Below, in pieces: positions 1 to 10,720 of a stretch of DNA of 64,000 nucleotides. Position numbers and translations under genes: made by a program. How positions within the stretch are numbered: the stretch's first letter is position 1; each line of letters starts with the position of its first letter. Source of the DNA: Eutreptiella sp. 'Long Island Sound 2002'. Taxonomy: Eukaryota > Euglenozoa > Euglenophyceae > Eutreptiales > Eutreptiaceae. The DNA lies in assembly GCA_964036045.1 (NCBI GenBank), contig OZ038384.1:49390843-49454842 (forward strand), written 5' to 3'. The notes under the pieces are model-generated. The model did no database searches. It was not told the DNA's origin and saw only the letters and a program-made list of their open reading frames with translations.

Positions 1-1330
1 GCCGCCCCCACAGCGCGCAAAGCCAGCTCGCAAGAGCGCGCGCTGTGGGGTTGTTGACGGGTCCCCACGCCCGCACCCCCCGCACCCACAGCCACTGGGT
101 AGTGGGCCCCGGTCGCACGCCCGAACGGACGAGTGGTCGGGGGTGGGAGAGTGCCCGACCCGGACGCCCCACACCCAGGCAGGAGGCGCCCCCCCTGGGC
201 ACCCTCATGCCGCCCCCACAGCGCGCAAAGCCAGCTCGTAAGAGTGCGCGCTGTGGGGTTGGTGACGGGTCCCCGAGCCCGTACCCCCCGCACCCCCAGC
301 CAGTGGGTAGTGGGCCCCGGCTGCACGCCCGAATGGACGAGTGGTCGGGGGTGGGAGAGCGCCCGTCCCCGGACGCCCCACACCCAGGCAAGAGGCGCCC
401 CCCCCGGGCACCCTCATGCTGCCCCCACAGCGCGCAAAGCCGGCTCGCAAGAGCGCGCGCTGTAGGGTTGGCGACGGGTCCCCGTGCCCGCACCCCCCGC
501 ACCCGGAGCCAGTGGGTAGTGGGCCCCGGTCGCACGCCCGAACGGACGAGTGGTCCGGGGTGGGAGAGCGCCCGACCCCGGACGCCCCACACCCACGCAG
601 GAGGCGCCCCCCCCTGCACCCTCATGCCGCCCCCACAGCGCGCAAAGCCAGCTCGCAAGAGCGCGCGCTGTGGGGTTGTTGACGGGTCCCCACGCCCGCA
701 CCCCCCGCACCCACAGCCAGTGGGTAGTGGGCCCCGGCCGCACGCCTGAAAGGAGGAGTGGACGGGGGTGGGAGAGTGCCCGACCCCGGACGCCCCATAC
801 CCAGGCAGGAGGCGCCCGCCCCGGGCACCCTCATGCCGCCTTCACAGCGCGCAAAGCCAGCTCGCAGGAGCGCGCGCTGTGGGGTTGTTGACTGGTCCCT
901 GTGCCCGCACCCCCCGCATTCACAGCTGCAGGGTAGTGGGCCCCGGCCGCACGCCCGAAAGGACGAGTGGTTCGGGGTGGGAGAGCTCCCGACCCCGGAC
1001 GCCCCAGGCCCAGGCAAGAGGCGCCCCCCCCGGGCACCTTCATCCCGCCGCCACAGCGCGCAAAGCAAGCTCGCAAGAGCGCGCGCTGTGGGGTTGGTGA
1101 CGGGTCCCCGCGCCCGCACCCCCCGCACCCACAGCCAGTGGGTAGTGGGCCCTAGCCGCACGCCCGAAAGGACGAGTGTTCAGGGGTGGGAGAGCGGCCA
1201 GGCCCGGGCGCCCCGCACCGAGGCAAGAGGCGCCCCCCCCGGGCGCCCTGGTCCCGCCCCTACAGCGCGCCAAGCCAGCGCGCAAGGCCAGCTCGCAGGA
1301 GCGCGCGTGGTGGGGTTGGTGACGGGTCAT
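1..1330. repeat. 209-bp tandem satellite, about 6.4 units, cut by the left edge
   Basis: A GC-rich monomer recurs at about 1, 209, 418, 626, 836, 1045 and 1252, giving a period near 209 bp. Every monomer contains an inverted repeat, CCCCACAGCGCGC against GCGCGCTGTGGGG with a spacer of about 17 nt, so each unit can fold a long GC hairpin. Long open frames cross the array in several frames on both strands; they follow from GC-rich repeats with few stops and are not genes. The array passes directly into the T-poor DNA on its right and may be the 5' part of the same element. Confidence 0.9.
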
Positions 1331-2226
1331 CACGCCCGCATCCGGCCCACGGGGAGCGCGCAGCCCCAAGCCAGGTAGGGGGAAACGGGACCGGGCCGCC
1401 CCCCCCCAAGCAAGACAAACGGAGCACGGGACCGAGGCCGGACACGCGGAGGGGCACGGACTGAGTGGAGGGCCCTACCAGCGCCCAGCACCGGGACCGC
1501 GCTAGGTGCGCGCGCCAGAACCAACCCAGGGAGGGGCAGGGGGCGCAGACGCCGCGAGAGTGCGAGCGCACACACACGCAAAGGACACGCGGGGAAAACC
1601 AGAAGGGCAACCGGACCGAGCCCGGGGAACGCACAGACGGCATGGAATGGCGTACCAGCGAGCGAGGATAACGGACACCCAGACGGGACGGCCCGCCACA
1701 CAAAGCGCAGGAAACGCGGGGCGGGCAGGGGGAAATAGGGAAGACACAACACCCAGCACGGGCCCCAACCCCCCCGAACCGGCCGCGAGCGCGGCACACA
1801 CACGACCAGGGCACTGCACCTGCCAAGGCAGTAGTGGCGCATAGCGCCACACACCAGCTCCAGGGCTAGGCAGCCTCCGCGCCAGCCCACGAGGGTCCCA
1901 CTGGCGACAAGCCAGTAGCACGGGCCCGGCAGCGCCGGCACCCCGGGCGACCATGCATTAGGGGGGCGACGCAGTGGGTAAGCGCCCGCAGCCACGGCTG
2001 CGAATTGACGCACTGACCGGGGAGTGGCGAAAAGGGGAAGCCAGGGAGGGCCGGGGCTCCGAGCCCTGTGAACCCGGGGGACTCCGCCACCAGGCAGGAG
2101 GTGCGTCTTTGAGGGCCCCCCACTAGGACCGGCTGGGGAGGATATCACCTGGCCCGACCAGGTGGCCCCCCGGGGCCGAAAGGTGTCTAGTACCTGCAAA
2201 ATCAAACCTCAAACCTCAAACCTCAA
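1331..2226 (+). mobile_element. T-poor block ending in a 3' (AAACCTC)n tail
   Basis: The plus strand from about 1,330 to 1,860 has very few T residues. It then becomes an ordinary GC-rich stretch and ends in three copies of AAACCTC at 2,203-2,226, after which AT-rich unique DNA begins. Tandem monomers, T-poor body, GC tail and short terminal repeat are the same layout as the blocks at 31.2-33.7, 48.4-50.06 and 60.5-62.3 kb. A 3' microsatellite tail is typical of target-primed retroposons. No protein is recognised, and the 5' end lies outside the window, so the target duplication cannot be tested. Confidence 0.45.
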
Positions 2227-3084
2227 TGGTGGTGTGTCGATAAACTGTGGCACACACACATCCCAAGGGCAAACAAACACCCTGGACTTCGTTTCGGGGG
2301 TGGAAGTTGATATGTGGGCAATGGAAATTCCTACGGGAAGAGATTGACGCACGGCCCAATTTGGCACTCTACTCACACACTCACAAATATACCGGCTGTC
2401 ACTGTCACCATAACCCATTACCCCCAGGTGACAATGCCTTTTACACCACCTGGATACTAGAACAGGGGGACAGGGGTACACTAGGCGTTCCAAGAAAATA
2501 AGCAAATGTATGCCAAAACTGTCATCATACTAAAAGCTCAGTGCATCTTTGAGACTCCCCAGGTGGTTTCAAGTGTTATCTTTAATGTGTGTGTCACTCT
2601 TTCACTTTTGTGATAACCCACACACCCATAACTATCTTTTCCCCACAAACCTGTACACTATTGACTACCAACACAGAAAACATAAAAACAAACATGATTA
2701 AAAAAAAAACAAGACAAGCCCATATATCAGTATTAAAAAACTGACCAACTGATGTAATTTTTATCGCAAAAAGTACTGACTGTACCAAAGTCCTTTTCTC
2801 ATGCAAATCAAATCTAACCTTCATTCTGATTCTGGAAACCAAAAGCCAAAGAAAGACAGTAACACACGTAAAAAAATTCGTTCGTGCAAGTAATAGAGAC
2901 GTCAGGCGTAACAATGTTGCGGCTGGGCAGTGAACAATGATAACAGGACTAGCCCTTTTATTGGCGTGAAGCAAAAAAAAGCAAAGAAAAAAAAGCATGG
3001 GCAGCAGTGCATTTAAGAGCATTTCTGCAGCCGAAAGACAGATAGTGGCGCTGGTCCACAGACCTAGCGCGTTCGTGATAGTCA
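2227..3084. other. AT-rich spacer, no gene recognised
   Basis: Composition drops sharply from the GC-rich block to AT-rich DNA with A-runs and CA-rich stretches. Open frames up to 171 codons on the minus strand (2,594-3,109) are rich in Phe, Leu and Val and match nothing I know. I see no RNA gene or mobile element here. Confidence 0.5.
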
Positions 3085-3395
3085 CAAAGTTGACCAATGA
3101 ACTGTCCACGAAACTAACAAATGGAGGCGTTCACGACACTGACCAATGTGTAAGTGTACGAAACTTGCGAATGCACGTGTTCACCAAACTTGCGAAAAGA
3201 CGCGTCCACGAAACTGACGAATGGACGCGCGGACTCATTCACGAAGCTGATACATGGACGCGTTTTTGAAGCGTTCTCGAAACTGACAGTGGAACGTGTC
3301 CTTGCAGCTGAAGAATGGACGCGTTGCTAGAAACTGACGAAGGAAAGCGTTCTCAAAACTGAACAATGGACGCGTTCTCGAAACTCGTGTTCATG
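3085..3395 (+). repeat. degenerate minisatellite of about 30 bp
   Basis: The phrase CGAAACTGACGAATGGACGCG recurs in degenerate form roughly every 25-40 bp, about ten times, with variants such as CGAAACTTGCGAATGCACGTG. Spacing and identity both vary, so this is an old array. Confidence 0.7.
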
Positions 3396-4078
3396 GCGAA
3401 ATTCACGGCGAACTGCAGAAAATCATAAGACACACATGGGGCTCGGCCAACACCCTTGGGCTCCTGAGCTGCGCTCAAGCGAGATCCACGGCGGCGAAAG
3501 CGACGATGTGGTGGGACTTCTGAACTTGTTAAGGTTTTGGAAACTTGTAAATACTTTGACTCCTCCATCCTTGCGAAAGCCGCTCACTCCTCAAAACCAC
3601 AGAACACATCTTGATTTTTTTAAATCCAAATTTTCGTCATCCTCATATTTTCACTCCTACGGACTTCTTGACGATGACCCTTCTCAAACGGAGGCACAAC
3701 AGTAAAGATGAGGTCCACAGATCCACAGGTCCAAATCGTCCCAGAAGAACTCGCCATCAGAGGGAGTTCAGAAGTAACCCATTGCGGCCTAAGCAACACA
3801 AATGATGCTGATGATGCACAGTTTAAAATCAATGATTCAACACTTCAGTGGTACGAATTTAATCTCAGAAAAACGTAAATTCTGGGAAGCACTCAATCTA
3901 TATGTACAACTCCTGTGCTCTGGCCGATGCGCGCGCGTGATTTGCGCGGCTTACACTCATCAGTATCACAACCATCGATTCACACCATCAACTAAAATAA
4001 TAGCATTGCATACAGAGACCATCTTGGACCACGACCTTCTGACCAGACCTGACAGAACAAACTGCTGGCTTGTGGGGA
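3396..4078. other. spacer left of RE-A1
   Basis: No coding or repeat signal is recognised. Homology to the RE-A LTR starts abruptly at about 4,079, so the left end of RE-A1 is truncated and no target duplication can be identified on this side. Confidence 0.5.
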
Positions 4079-4713
4079 AAATTACATTTATCCCCAAGCT
4101 ATAGGCACTAAAACAATTTTTCCAGGGTTACTGAGGCACTGATATACTGAAGGCAGAGCCTATGAATTTATCTATGTTTTCTCATGAATTCTTAGCTATC
4201 CTAGTGGTATGCACCCTAGGGGGCTGGGGCACCTCTTTTTGAGAGGTCCTGGATTCAATACCCAGTCAGCCTATCTAAGTAGGATTATCCCATGTGACAT
4301 GGCAGTGACCTCAGCGCCACAAGCCATGCCCCCTCAGCACCTATGGGACCCAAAAACAAAGAGTGCACATCTCAAGATGGCACTATGGATGAGAGTGAGC
4401 CCTTGGGGCAGTTTTTCAATCAGTTTTTCTCAAGCATGTAAAATGTTTCATCCTGAGTTGCAATGTATGCTAATTGCTGTGGTCTATTGTTGATAGTTGT
4501 CTTTAGCTAACTCCTTGTGACTGCAGCCCTTCATGCTTTGATCCTGTTTATCTTCTACTTGCTTATCTCTGGCTTGGGTTATCCTGGATCGGTTGTATTT
4601 CAACAATAAACCATTCTCCTCTTCAAAAACAAGCAGCAGGAACCCTACACCAGCAGCAAGCAGCAGGAGAGGCACAACAAAAACACAGTGTTGAAATCAC
4701 TATAAAACCTTCT
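4079..4713 (+). repeat. 5' LTR of RE-A1 (5'-truncated)
   Basis: This sequence aligns with the 3' LTR at 22,170-22,961 and, more distantly, with both RE-A2 LTRs. About 155 bp are missing from its 5' end. The 3' terminus CTATAAAACCTTCT is the same as in RE-A2, and the PBS follows directly. Confidence 0.88.
4191..4279 (+). other. tRNA-like segment within the LTR
   Basis: Complementary ends (CTTAGCTA and TATCTAAG, the latter TAGCTAAG in the 3' LTR) enclose a box-A-like TAGTGGTATGCACC, a hairpin ACCTCTTTTTGAGAGGT and a T-arm-like CCTGGATTCAATACCCAG with a box-B-like core. The same segment occurs at 22,439-22,527 and, on the minus strand, at 28,271-28,359 and 42,208-42,296. It resembles a class II tRNA or tRNA-derived SINE absorbed into the LTR. 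It is not a functional tRNA gene as far as I can judge. Confidence 0.45.
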
Positions 4714-4728
4714 GGTAGCAAGAGGCAG
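4714..4728 (+). other. primer-binding site (initiator-tRNA type)
   Basis: GGTAGCAAGAGGCAG begins at the base after the LTR. With the last LTR base it reads TGGTAGCAAGAGG, close to the TGGTAGCAGAGG and TGGTATCAGAGC sites complementary to initiator Met tRNA, with one extra A. RE-A2 has the same sequence at the same place. Confidence 0.65.
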
Positions 4729-4810
4729 ACAGTCTCTGCGTACCGGCAGCAACCCCGTGCCGTACATCCAGTGCGCCAAGATCTGTCATATCTAAGCAAG
4801 AAGGGCGAAT

Positions 4811-7107
4811 ATGGACATGAAGAAGGAGGACATCGACGTGAGGACGGCGCCTGAGGCACCAGCAATGCCAGCAGCTGGTGAACCTGGACCTGGACCAAGC
4901 GCTGTACCTTCGGTGCCCTTACATGGGCCAGTGGACGCGGTTGATGACTCGCTGGAGGGACTTCAGTCGGCCTTCCGGGCCCTCTCAGTCGAGGAGCTGG
5001 ATACCAACCCTGTGAAGAGAAAGAGGGAGAGAGAGAAGGATGCAGGAGAAAGCATGGCAGACGAAGGAGTAGACCAAGGGCACGACCCGCTGAGTGAGTC
5101 AACCTTCCAGGGCGCACCAAGCACCTCTTCCACGCATCACCCTCTCCTAAAACCACCACACTCCCAACTCCAGACCCAGCCGCTACAACATCGACACCCA
5201 TAACCACCCCGCCTATGGCTGAGGGCACAGGCTTTACTGGTATGCCTACCTACCCTGCCTATGGTGTGAACCCACCTACCACTGCGTTTCCAGAGGCAAC
5301 TACTACCAGTGAACCGGTGGCCTCCAGTTCTGCGCCGCGATGGTATGCGGCTGACTATCACCATCCTCTACCCGCTACGGGAGCCTATGTGGATGTTCCT
5401 GGGTATGCAACCCTGAGTGGGCTGAGGAGAGGACCTGAATCATGCGGGAGCAGGAGTAGAGGATCGGGGAGATCCTCCAACAGGTCTCTGACGCGGTCGG
5501 AGATAAAAGAGGCTCTCCGAGGAGCCACCTCTGAACTTCTGGGCGATCTCACTTAAGAGATTCGGGCTAAACTAAAGCCCCTGATTCCGCCCCAAGCGTC
5601 ACCTACCATGGTGGGAATTTCACCCCATCGAGTACAGGCTAACCACCTGGTGGCAGGGTTGACAAACACCCTGGGGAGCCTGAGGAGCCAACCGATGCCG
5701 ACCCCTGCAGCGATACCGAGAAGCCCTTTCGTACCGAGAACAGCCCAGCCACCCTACAGCCATGTGGGGAATTCTACGAGAGCCGAGCTGGACTGGCTGG
5801 GGCTAACAGCCCTGAGGGCAATGGTTGACGTGGAGCCCTATGGCTCCAGTGACCCAGGCGGAGACCCCTCTGACGATGAGCCGCCGTCAATGACTTCTGC
5901 TTCGCCCTCGGAGGACGACGACCCTGAGGACCCCGAGAACCCGAGTGGGCGGAAGAAGAAGAAGAAGAGGAAGACCAAGCGCCCTGAGGGACGCAGGTCT
6001 CAGGAGGCTAAAGCTATTGCTACCTCCAAGATCGTGCTGGACTTGGCTGAGTTCACAGGCAAGGATCTCAGCGAGTTCGCTGAGAATTTTGGCCGGTTCC
6101 TCCGAATGACCGGCCCAACCCATGCTAGTGGGCGGGTCAAGTGCGATCTGCTCCTGCAGTGCTGCAAGACCAAGTACCTGGAGAAGCAGGTCAAGCAGAT
6201 CGTGACTAAGTCCGCCACCTTTGCCGACGTGTTGGTTGCCTTGGAGAGGCAGTACCCAACCTATGAAACCGACCTCTCCATCAGGGCCGAGATCCAGAAC
6301 CTGGTCGTGCTGCCCAACAACCCCGAACCTGGCAGGGTCTCTGAGCTATTGGCTGACCTGGATCACTGGGCTGGACGATTGACGCCCGGTACCTACAGCA
6401 GCGACGACCTGCTTTTCTGGTTGGTGGCTAAGCTCCCCTGGGAGCTGTGGGACGAGTGCCGTTCAACGGCAGAGCGCAAGGCTAGAGCCCTCCACTACAA
6501 GGATTTATGTGTGCTACTCCTGGAGCTGGCGCTGGAGAAAGAAAGTGACCAGCACCTGAACAACTACCGACCTGGAGGGGGAGGCTCTGGAAGCCACGGC
6601 AAAGGGTACCAAGGACCTAGACCTGGACAGGGGGCTACCCCCAAATACGCCCGTATCATGGAAAATGTCAAGGAGCTCTTCTGGTGTGATGCCAGAGATG
6701 AGCAGGGTGCCGAAAGGCGAGGATCCTGGCAAAGGCTCTGACAAGGTCGGTGGCCAAGGCAACGGCAACGACTCCGGCAAGGGCAAGTCGAAAGGACGTG
6801 GAAAAGGACAAGACAAGAACCAAGGCGGACGAGGAGGAGGCGCTAACCGCCAGCCAGACAAGGACAACAAGAACCCGGACAAGAACGGAGGCAAACCCAA
6901 CCCTAATGCAGGGGGGAACTCCGAGCCCATTTGGAGGGCAGTCTGGTCCCACCACACGCCTGCAGACTCAGGCCCAGCGAGAGCAAGGAGCCAAGCCTGA
7001 GCATGAGGGTGGTGATGACGGCAACGCTAAGAAGAGAAGCTGTTTCATGAGGATTGCCCGCAAATTGCGGAACAAGGGGTTCGAGGTGACCTATCCCGCG
7101 GAGTTCT
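4811..7107 (+). pseudogene. gag: RE-A1 gag (broken)
   Basis: The protein starts MDMKKEDIDVRTAPE, nearly the same as RE-A2 Gag. Fragments lie at 4,811-5,203, 5,215-5,556, 5,608-6,741 and 6,665-7,107 in different frames. The first half is Pro/Thr-rich with a basic KRKRERE stretch. The middle (about 5,900-6,500) has an acidic then Lys/Arg-rich linker followed by a helical capsid-like region with LLLQCCKTKYLEKQVKQIV. The tail is a Gly/Lys/Asp-rich nucleic-acid-binding stretch. Relative to RE-A2, about 190 bp are deleted near 6,695, just after FWCDARDEQG. That removes the CCHC zinc knuckle and shifts the frame, so packaging function should be lost. Confidence 0.85.
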
Positions 7108-7139
7108 GACGGGGACGCTCCGGCGGGGCCCTGGACCTG

Positions 7140-7580
7140 GTGTTCTGGGTACGTATCCGACTAGGGGGACGCGAAGACCTGGGGGTATTGGATACTGGAG
7201 CCACCATATCTATAGTGGCCAAGAAAAGTTTCCCTTGTGGGAGCCTGAAGAACACCATGACCACCGCGGCTATACGAATGGGGGATGGACATGTGGTGCA
7301 CAGCTGCGGAGACTGTGAAGTGGAGGTACCTATGGGCTCCCGAACTATCGCCCATCGGTTCTATGTGATGGACACTGAGGCCTTCGACTTTGTATTGGGG
7401 ACTGACTTCTTCGTGCAGCACTCCCAGATACAATCCCTGACGCTGCAAGCGCCCTACCTCCTCTACGCTGACCACGGCAATGGCAGAGAGTCCGTGCCAC
7501 TGGAGCAGTTGGAGCACACCTCGAGCTACCTGAGGGTATTGAAGGAGGAGCCCCCGAACATGATGTGCTTCCAAAACTGA
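7140..7580 (+). pseudogene. RE-A1 aspartic protease (retropepsin)
   Basis: A retropepsin domain is shown by the active site VLDTGATISIV near its N-terminus and the FVLGTDFF motif about 70 residues later. This protease cleaves the Gag-Pol polyprotein during particle maturation. A frameshift at about 7,570 ends the frame at CFQN, whereas RE-A2 continues straight into the Dam-like domain. The domain itself has no stop. Confidence 0.88.
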
Positions 7581-8388
7581 GGACTATCAAGTATCGGGGG
7601 AAGTCCTAGACCAAGGTCTGAAGAAGTTGGGTTACTCTAGAGAAGACCTGAGTGTGGAGTTGTTCGCCAGTGACAAGCAACATGTCCTGGACCTTTACTG
7701 CAGCAAGGGGAAGAACTGCAGCTACAAATTGTACTGGCCCTCTTTCGGGATGGCCTACGGGAACCCCAGGTTCAGTGAACTGGGGAAGGTCTTGACCAAG
7801 GTGGCCTTGGAACGTTCCCGTATGGTGCTGTGTCCCCCTGATTGGGGAGCCCATGGGGAAACCGAGTACTGGCGAACCCTCCTGGACCGAGTGACTATCA
7901 GCTCTGTGCGGTTACCTGATGAGGCCATCTACGTGCCTCTGGGGCGTAAGACGCCTATCGGGAAACCTGGATGGGGGAGTATGCTCAGCATAGTGGACGG
8001 AGGTCTTACCTCCATCCCCTGGGAGGACCTGGACTCGACTCTGGTCCAGGCTATACAACGAGAAAGCGATGGACTCGCCTTGGGTGACTTGAAAGATCGA
8101 CTACGACCGCAAGATGCTATTGAGACTACACCCGGAGGAGATGAATACGCCGTGACTAACACCAACGCCCCCAACTCTCCCTGCCATGTACCCATTCCTG
8201 ATGGAGTCTCTGAGTGCGGACTATCCGAGCTCCCTAGCTCTATCCACTCAGATGACGAAACTGAGCACGACGCCTTCTTCGTGCAGACCTGTGTGGAGGA
8301 ACTGGAGAACGCCGAGTACGTCGCCCCACTGAGACTCTTACTCTCCATGAGGGTGGAAGACCCCGTGGACGAGGAGCTGGATCCCTGA
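7581..8388 (+). pseudogene. RE-A1 Dam-methyltransferase-like domain and linker
   Basis: Between protease and RT lies a conserved domain (about 7,657-8,001). It has ELFASDKQHVLDLYC, then a YGNPRF motif, a hydrophobic KVLTKVA helix, MVLCPPDWG, an aromatic YW and a LPDEAIYVP strand. The order of VD/ELFA, NPPY-like motif and LxPxW resembles phage Dam-like N6-adenine methyltransferases, a domain known in DIRS retroelements. Here the catalytic (D/N)PP(Y/F) is NPRF, so activity is doubtful. RE-A2 has the same domain, and RE-B has a diverged one in the same position. The C-terminal part is acidic linker. A CGA-to-TGA stop relative to RE-A2 ends the frame at 8,388. Confidence 0.6.
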
Positions 8389-9105
8389 TCCAGGCTAAGA
8401 GAGTACATGGACTCCAAGGGGAGGTTGGTGGAGAAAAGGCTATGCTACGCTAAGCCTACCCGCAGCTCATGGCCACTGAAGCAAGGACGTATGGGACATC
8501 TATCCCAATTCAAGGAGGACCCCGAACAAAAGATCACCACCTGGCAAAGGGAGGCGGATCTTAAGCTCATGAAGAGCGTGTCGGGTGCCGATGTGAGGAC
8601 CCCAGAGGAGGACGACCTCTCGGAGGAATGTGTATGTGCACCCCCTCGAGTGTCCCTATGTCGCCATCGTCCACGGGAGATGGTTGAACGAGACCTACTT
8701 TATCCCTACCAAGGGTTGAAGGACACTACGGAGGGCGAAGAGTCGGTGGAGGATCACCTCCTGACGTCTATTACTCAGGGGGCAAGCAACTTACACTCTG
8801 ACGAGGACATGGAGGTCAAGATCAAGCTATTGGACCCGCTGGTGCAGAAACTTATAAGGACCTATCTGGATGTGTTCGGGGAACTACCACCCCCAGCCTC
8901 ATGTGACAAGCTGGTACAGATGGACCTCAAGCTGAAACCCGAGTTCGTGGGTCACAACATCCGGAGGAGACCCTATCCGGCTCCTAAAGAGCAGGCTGAC
9001 GAGATTGAGCGACGGATACAAGAATGTATCGACGCTGGCCTAGTCCTGGAGTACAAGGACGGGGACTACCCCGGACACTGCAGCCCCTGTTTCCTGGTGG
9101 CTTAA
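8389..9105 (+). pseudogene. pol: RE-A1 pol linker and N-terminal RT (fingers)
   Basis: The frame continues from the Dam-like domain through an acidic, Pro-containing linker (LLYPYQGLKDTTEGEE) into the start of reverse transcriptase. DKLVQMDLKLKPEFVGH and RRRPYPAPKEQADEIERRI are the usual Ty3 fingers region before the palm. The frame ends at a TAA after CFLVA, where RE-A2 has an AAA codon, so this is a single nonsense change. Confidence 0.8.
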
Positions 9106-10013
9106 CCTGGGTCTACAGCCGAACGGCTGGTAGTGGACTACGGAGAGCTGAACAAGAAAACGCTGAACCACTCAGGGTCCATTCCTAATATGGAGTCTAC
9201 CTCTGAGAAGATAGCCTCCTGTCGCTACGAGACCAAGATGGACAAGAGGAGCGGATTCTGGCAGGTGGACCTGACGCCCAACGCTCAGGACCTACTAGCC
9301 TTCATCACCCCTCAGGGAAGGGTGTTCAAGTGGAGGGTCATGCCGTTTGGCGTGGCCAACGCACCCGCTCTATTCCAAGAGCTGATGAACAAGATCCTGT
9401 CCATCCTACGACGAAGACCTAAGGTGCAAGAGCTCATATCCCCTGGGGCTCAGATGCAAGCACACATCGATGATGTATGCCTCGGCACCAATACCCAGGA
9501 GGATCACCTAATTCTCTTGCGTGAGTTCTTTGCGGTCTGCCAGGAGAACCACACACGACTCAAGCTGGAGAAGTGTGATTTCCTGCAGGAGACCATGCAG
9601 TACCTGGGGCTTGACGTTGGCTATGGGTGGTGGACCCCAGCGGCCTCTGAGGCCAAACCCCTAATGGACGCTAAGGTACGACACGAAGATCTCAAGAAAG
9701 GACTTCATGATGTACGCAGTTTCATTGGGGCGTGCAACTTCTATCGGCGCCATATCAAAACCTTCACCTATACCAGCGCCATCCTGACGGACCTGATCAA
9801 GAAGAGTACTACTTGGCGCTGGGGCCCACAAGAGCAACAAGCGTTTGACGAGCTCAAAGACAAGGTGGCCAACGCTAAGTGCTTGGGCGTGCCTAGGGCA
9901 CAAGGGGAGATTATCCTGGTGACCGACGCCAGCAATGTGGGCAGTGGTGGAACGTTGTTCCAATGGGAAGCACTAGAGAAGGAGGAGTTCGACTCGGCTA
10001 TTTCCCAATGGGG
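9106..10013 (+). pseudogene. pol: RE-A1 reverse transcriptase palm/thumb and start of RNase H
   Basis: RT motifs occur in order: RLVVDYGELNK, KMDKRSGFWQVDL with the first catalytic Asp, FKWRVMPFGVANAPALFQ, HIDDVCLG at 9,463 and LKLEKCDF. The catalytic box is HIDD, where almost all RTs have YxDD; RE-A2 shows the same substitution. RNase H begins with ILVTDASNVGSGG (first catalytic Asp). The coding sequence breaks at 10,013, where a DNA transposon is inserted, and resumes at 12,473. Confidence 0.92.
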
Positions 10014-10045
10014 TTTCCCTAATACGACTGTATTCCTGTAATACG

Positions 10046-10222
10046 CTTATCCTGCCGTATCCTGCCGTATCCTGCCGTATCCTGCCGTATCCTGCCGTAT
10101 CCTGCCGTATCCTGCCGTATCGTGCCGTATTCTGCCGTATCCTGCCGTATCCTGCCGTATCCTGCCGTATCTGCCAGATACTGCCGTATCCTGCTTTCCC
10201 TGCGGTATCCTGCCGTATGCCA
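10046..10222 (+). repeat. 10-bp minisatellite TATCCTGCCG, left subterminal array
   Basis: About 17 mostly perfect copies of a 10-bp unit, with a few 9-bp and variant units near the right end. The period equals one helical turn. The repeat has no stop codon in three frames, which creates spurious repetitive open frames. Confidence 0.95.
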
Positions 10223-10379
10223 GTAACCGACACCCCAACCCTAACCCTAATCAAGACTGAATATTGGGACCGAGCTGGTGGGGGAGGGAAGATCAGCTAT
10301 GATTGGTGAGGGACATCAAGAATGATTCACACATTGATGGCTCTTGATAAAGTGAAATCAGCTTGCAAGTGAACCCCAT

Positions 10380-10720
10380 CACCAGGAGGCCCACTTTCAA
10401 GGCTTTTGGACTTCTGAGGGGCCAAAATGCCCCAAAATGGGCTCACAATGGGCTCATTTCACCCGTTTGTGCACCCCAAATGGTCTAGGATGAGGTTTGG
10501 AAAAATGCGTTTTTGACCCATTTTTGACCCATTTTTGGTCCCGAAACAGCCCATTTTCAAGGCATTTGGGGATTTTCGGAGGAACAAAATGGGCCACCAC
10601 AAGCTCAAAACGGTCCAAAAACACTTGTTTTAGCGTGGCACATGGTCTAGGATCATTTTTGGGAAAAGTCATCTTTTTGCCCCTACTGGACCCTGTTGAC
10701 CCATTTGGGCACCCACCTGT
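10380..10720. repeat. degenerate internal tandem repeat of about 165 bp
   Basis: Phrases such as ATGGTCTAGGAT followed by a TTTGG(G)AAAA stretch recur at about 10,480 and 10,645, with AAAATGGGC-type runs between. This is non-coding filler of the nested transposon. A short CCCTAACCCTAA run sits at 10,236 and again at 11,387. Confidence 0.4.

Noticed and set aside
45-1378. Overlapping frames of 80-206 codons on both strands
   Set aside because: Shadows of the 209-bp GC-rich satellite. None has a domain, and all repeat with the monomer.
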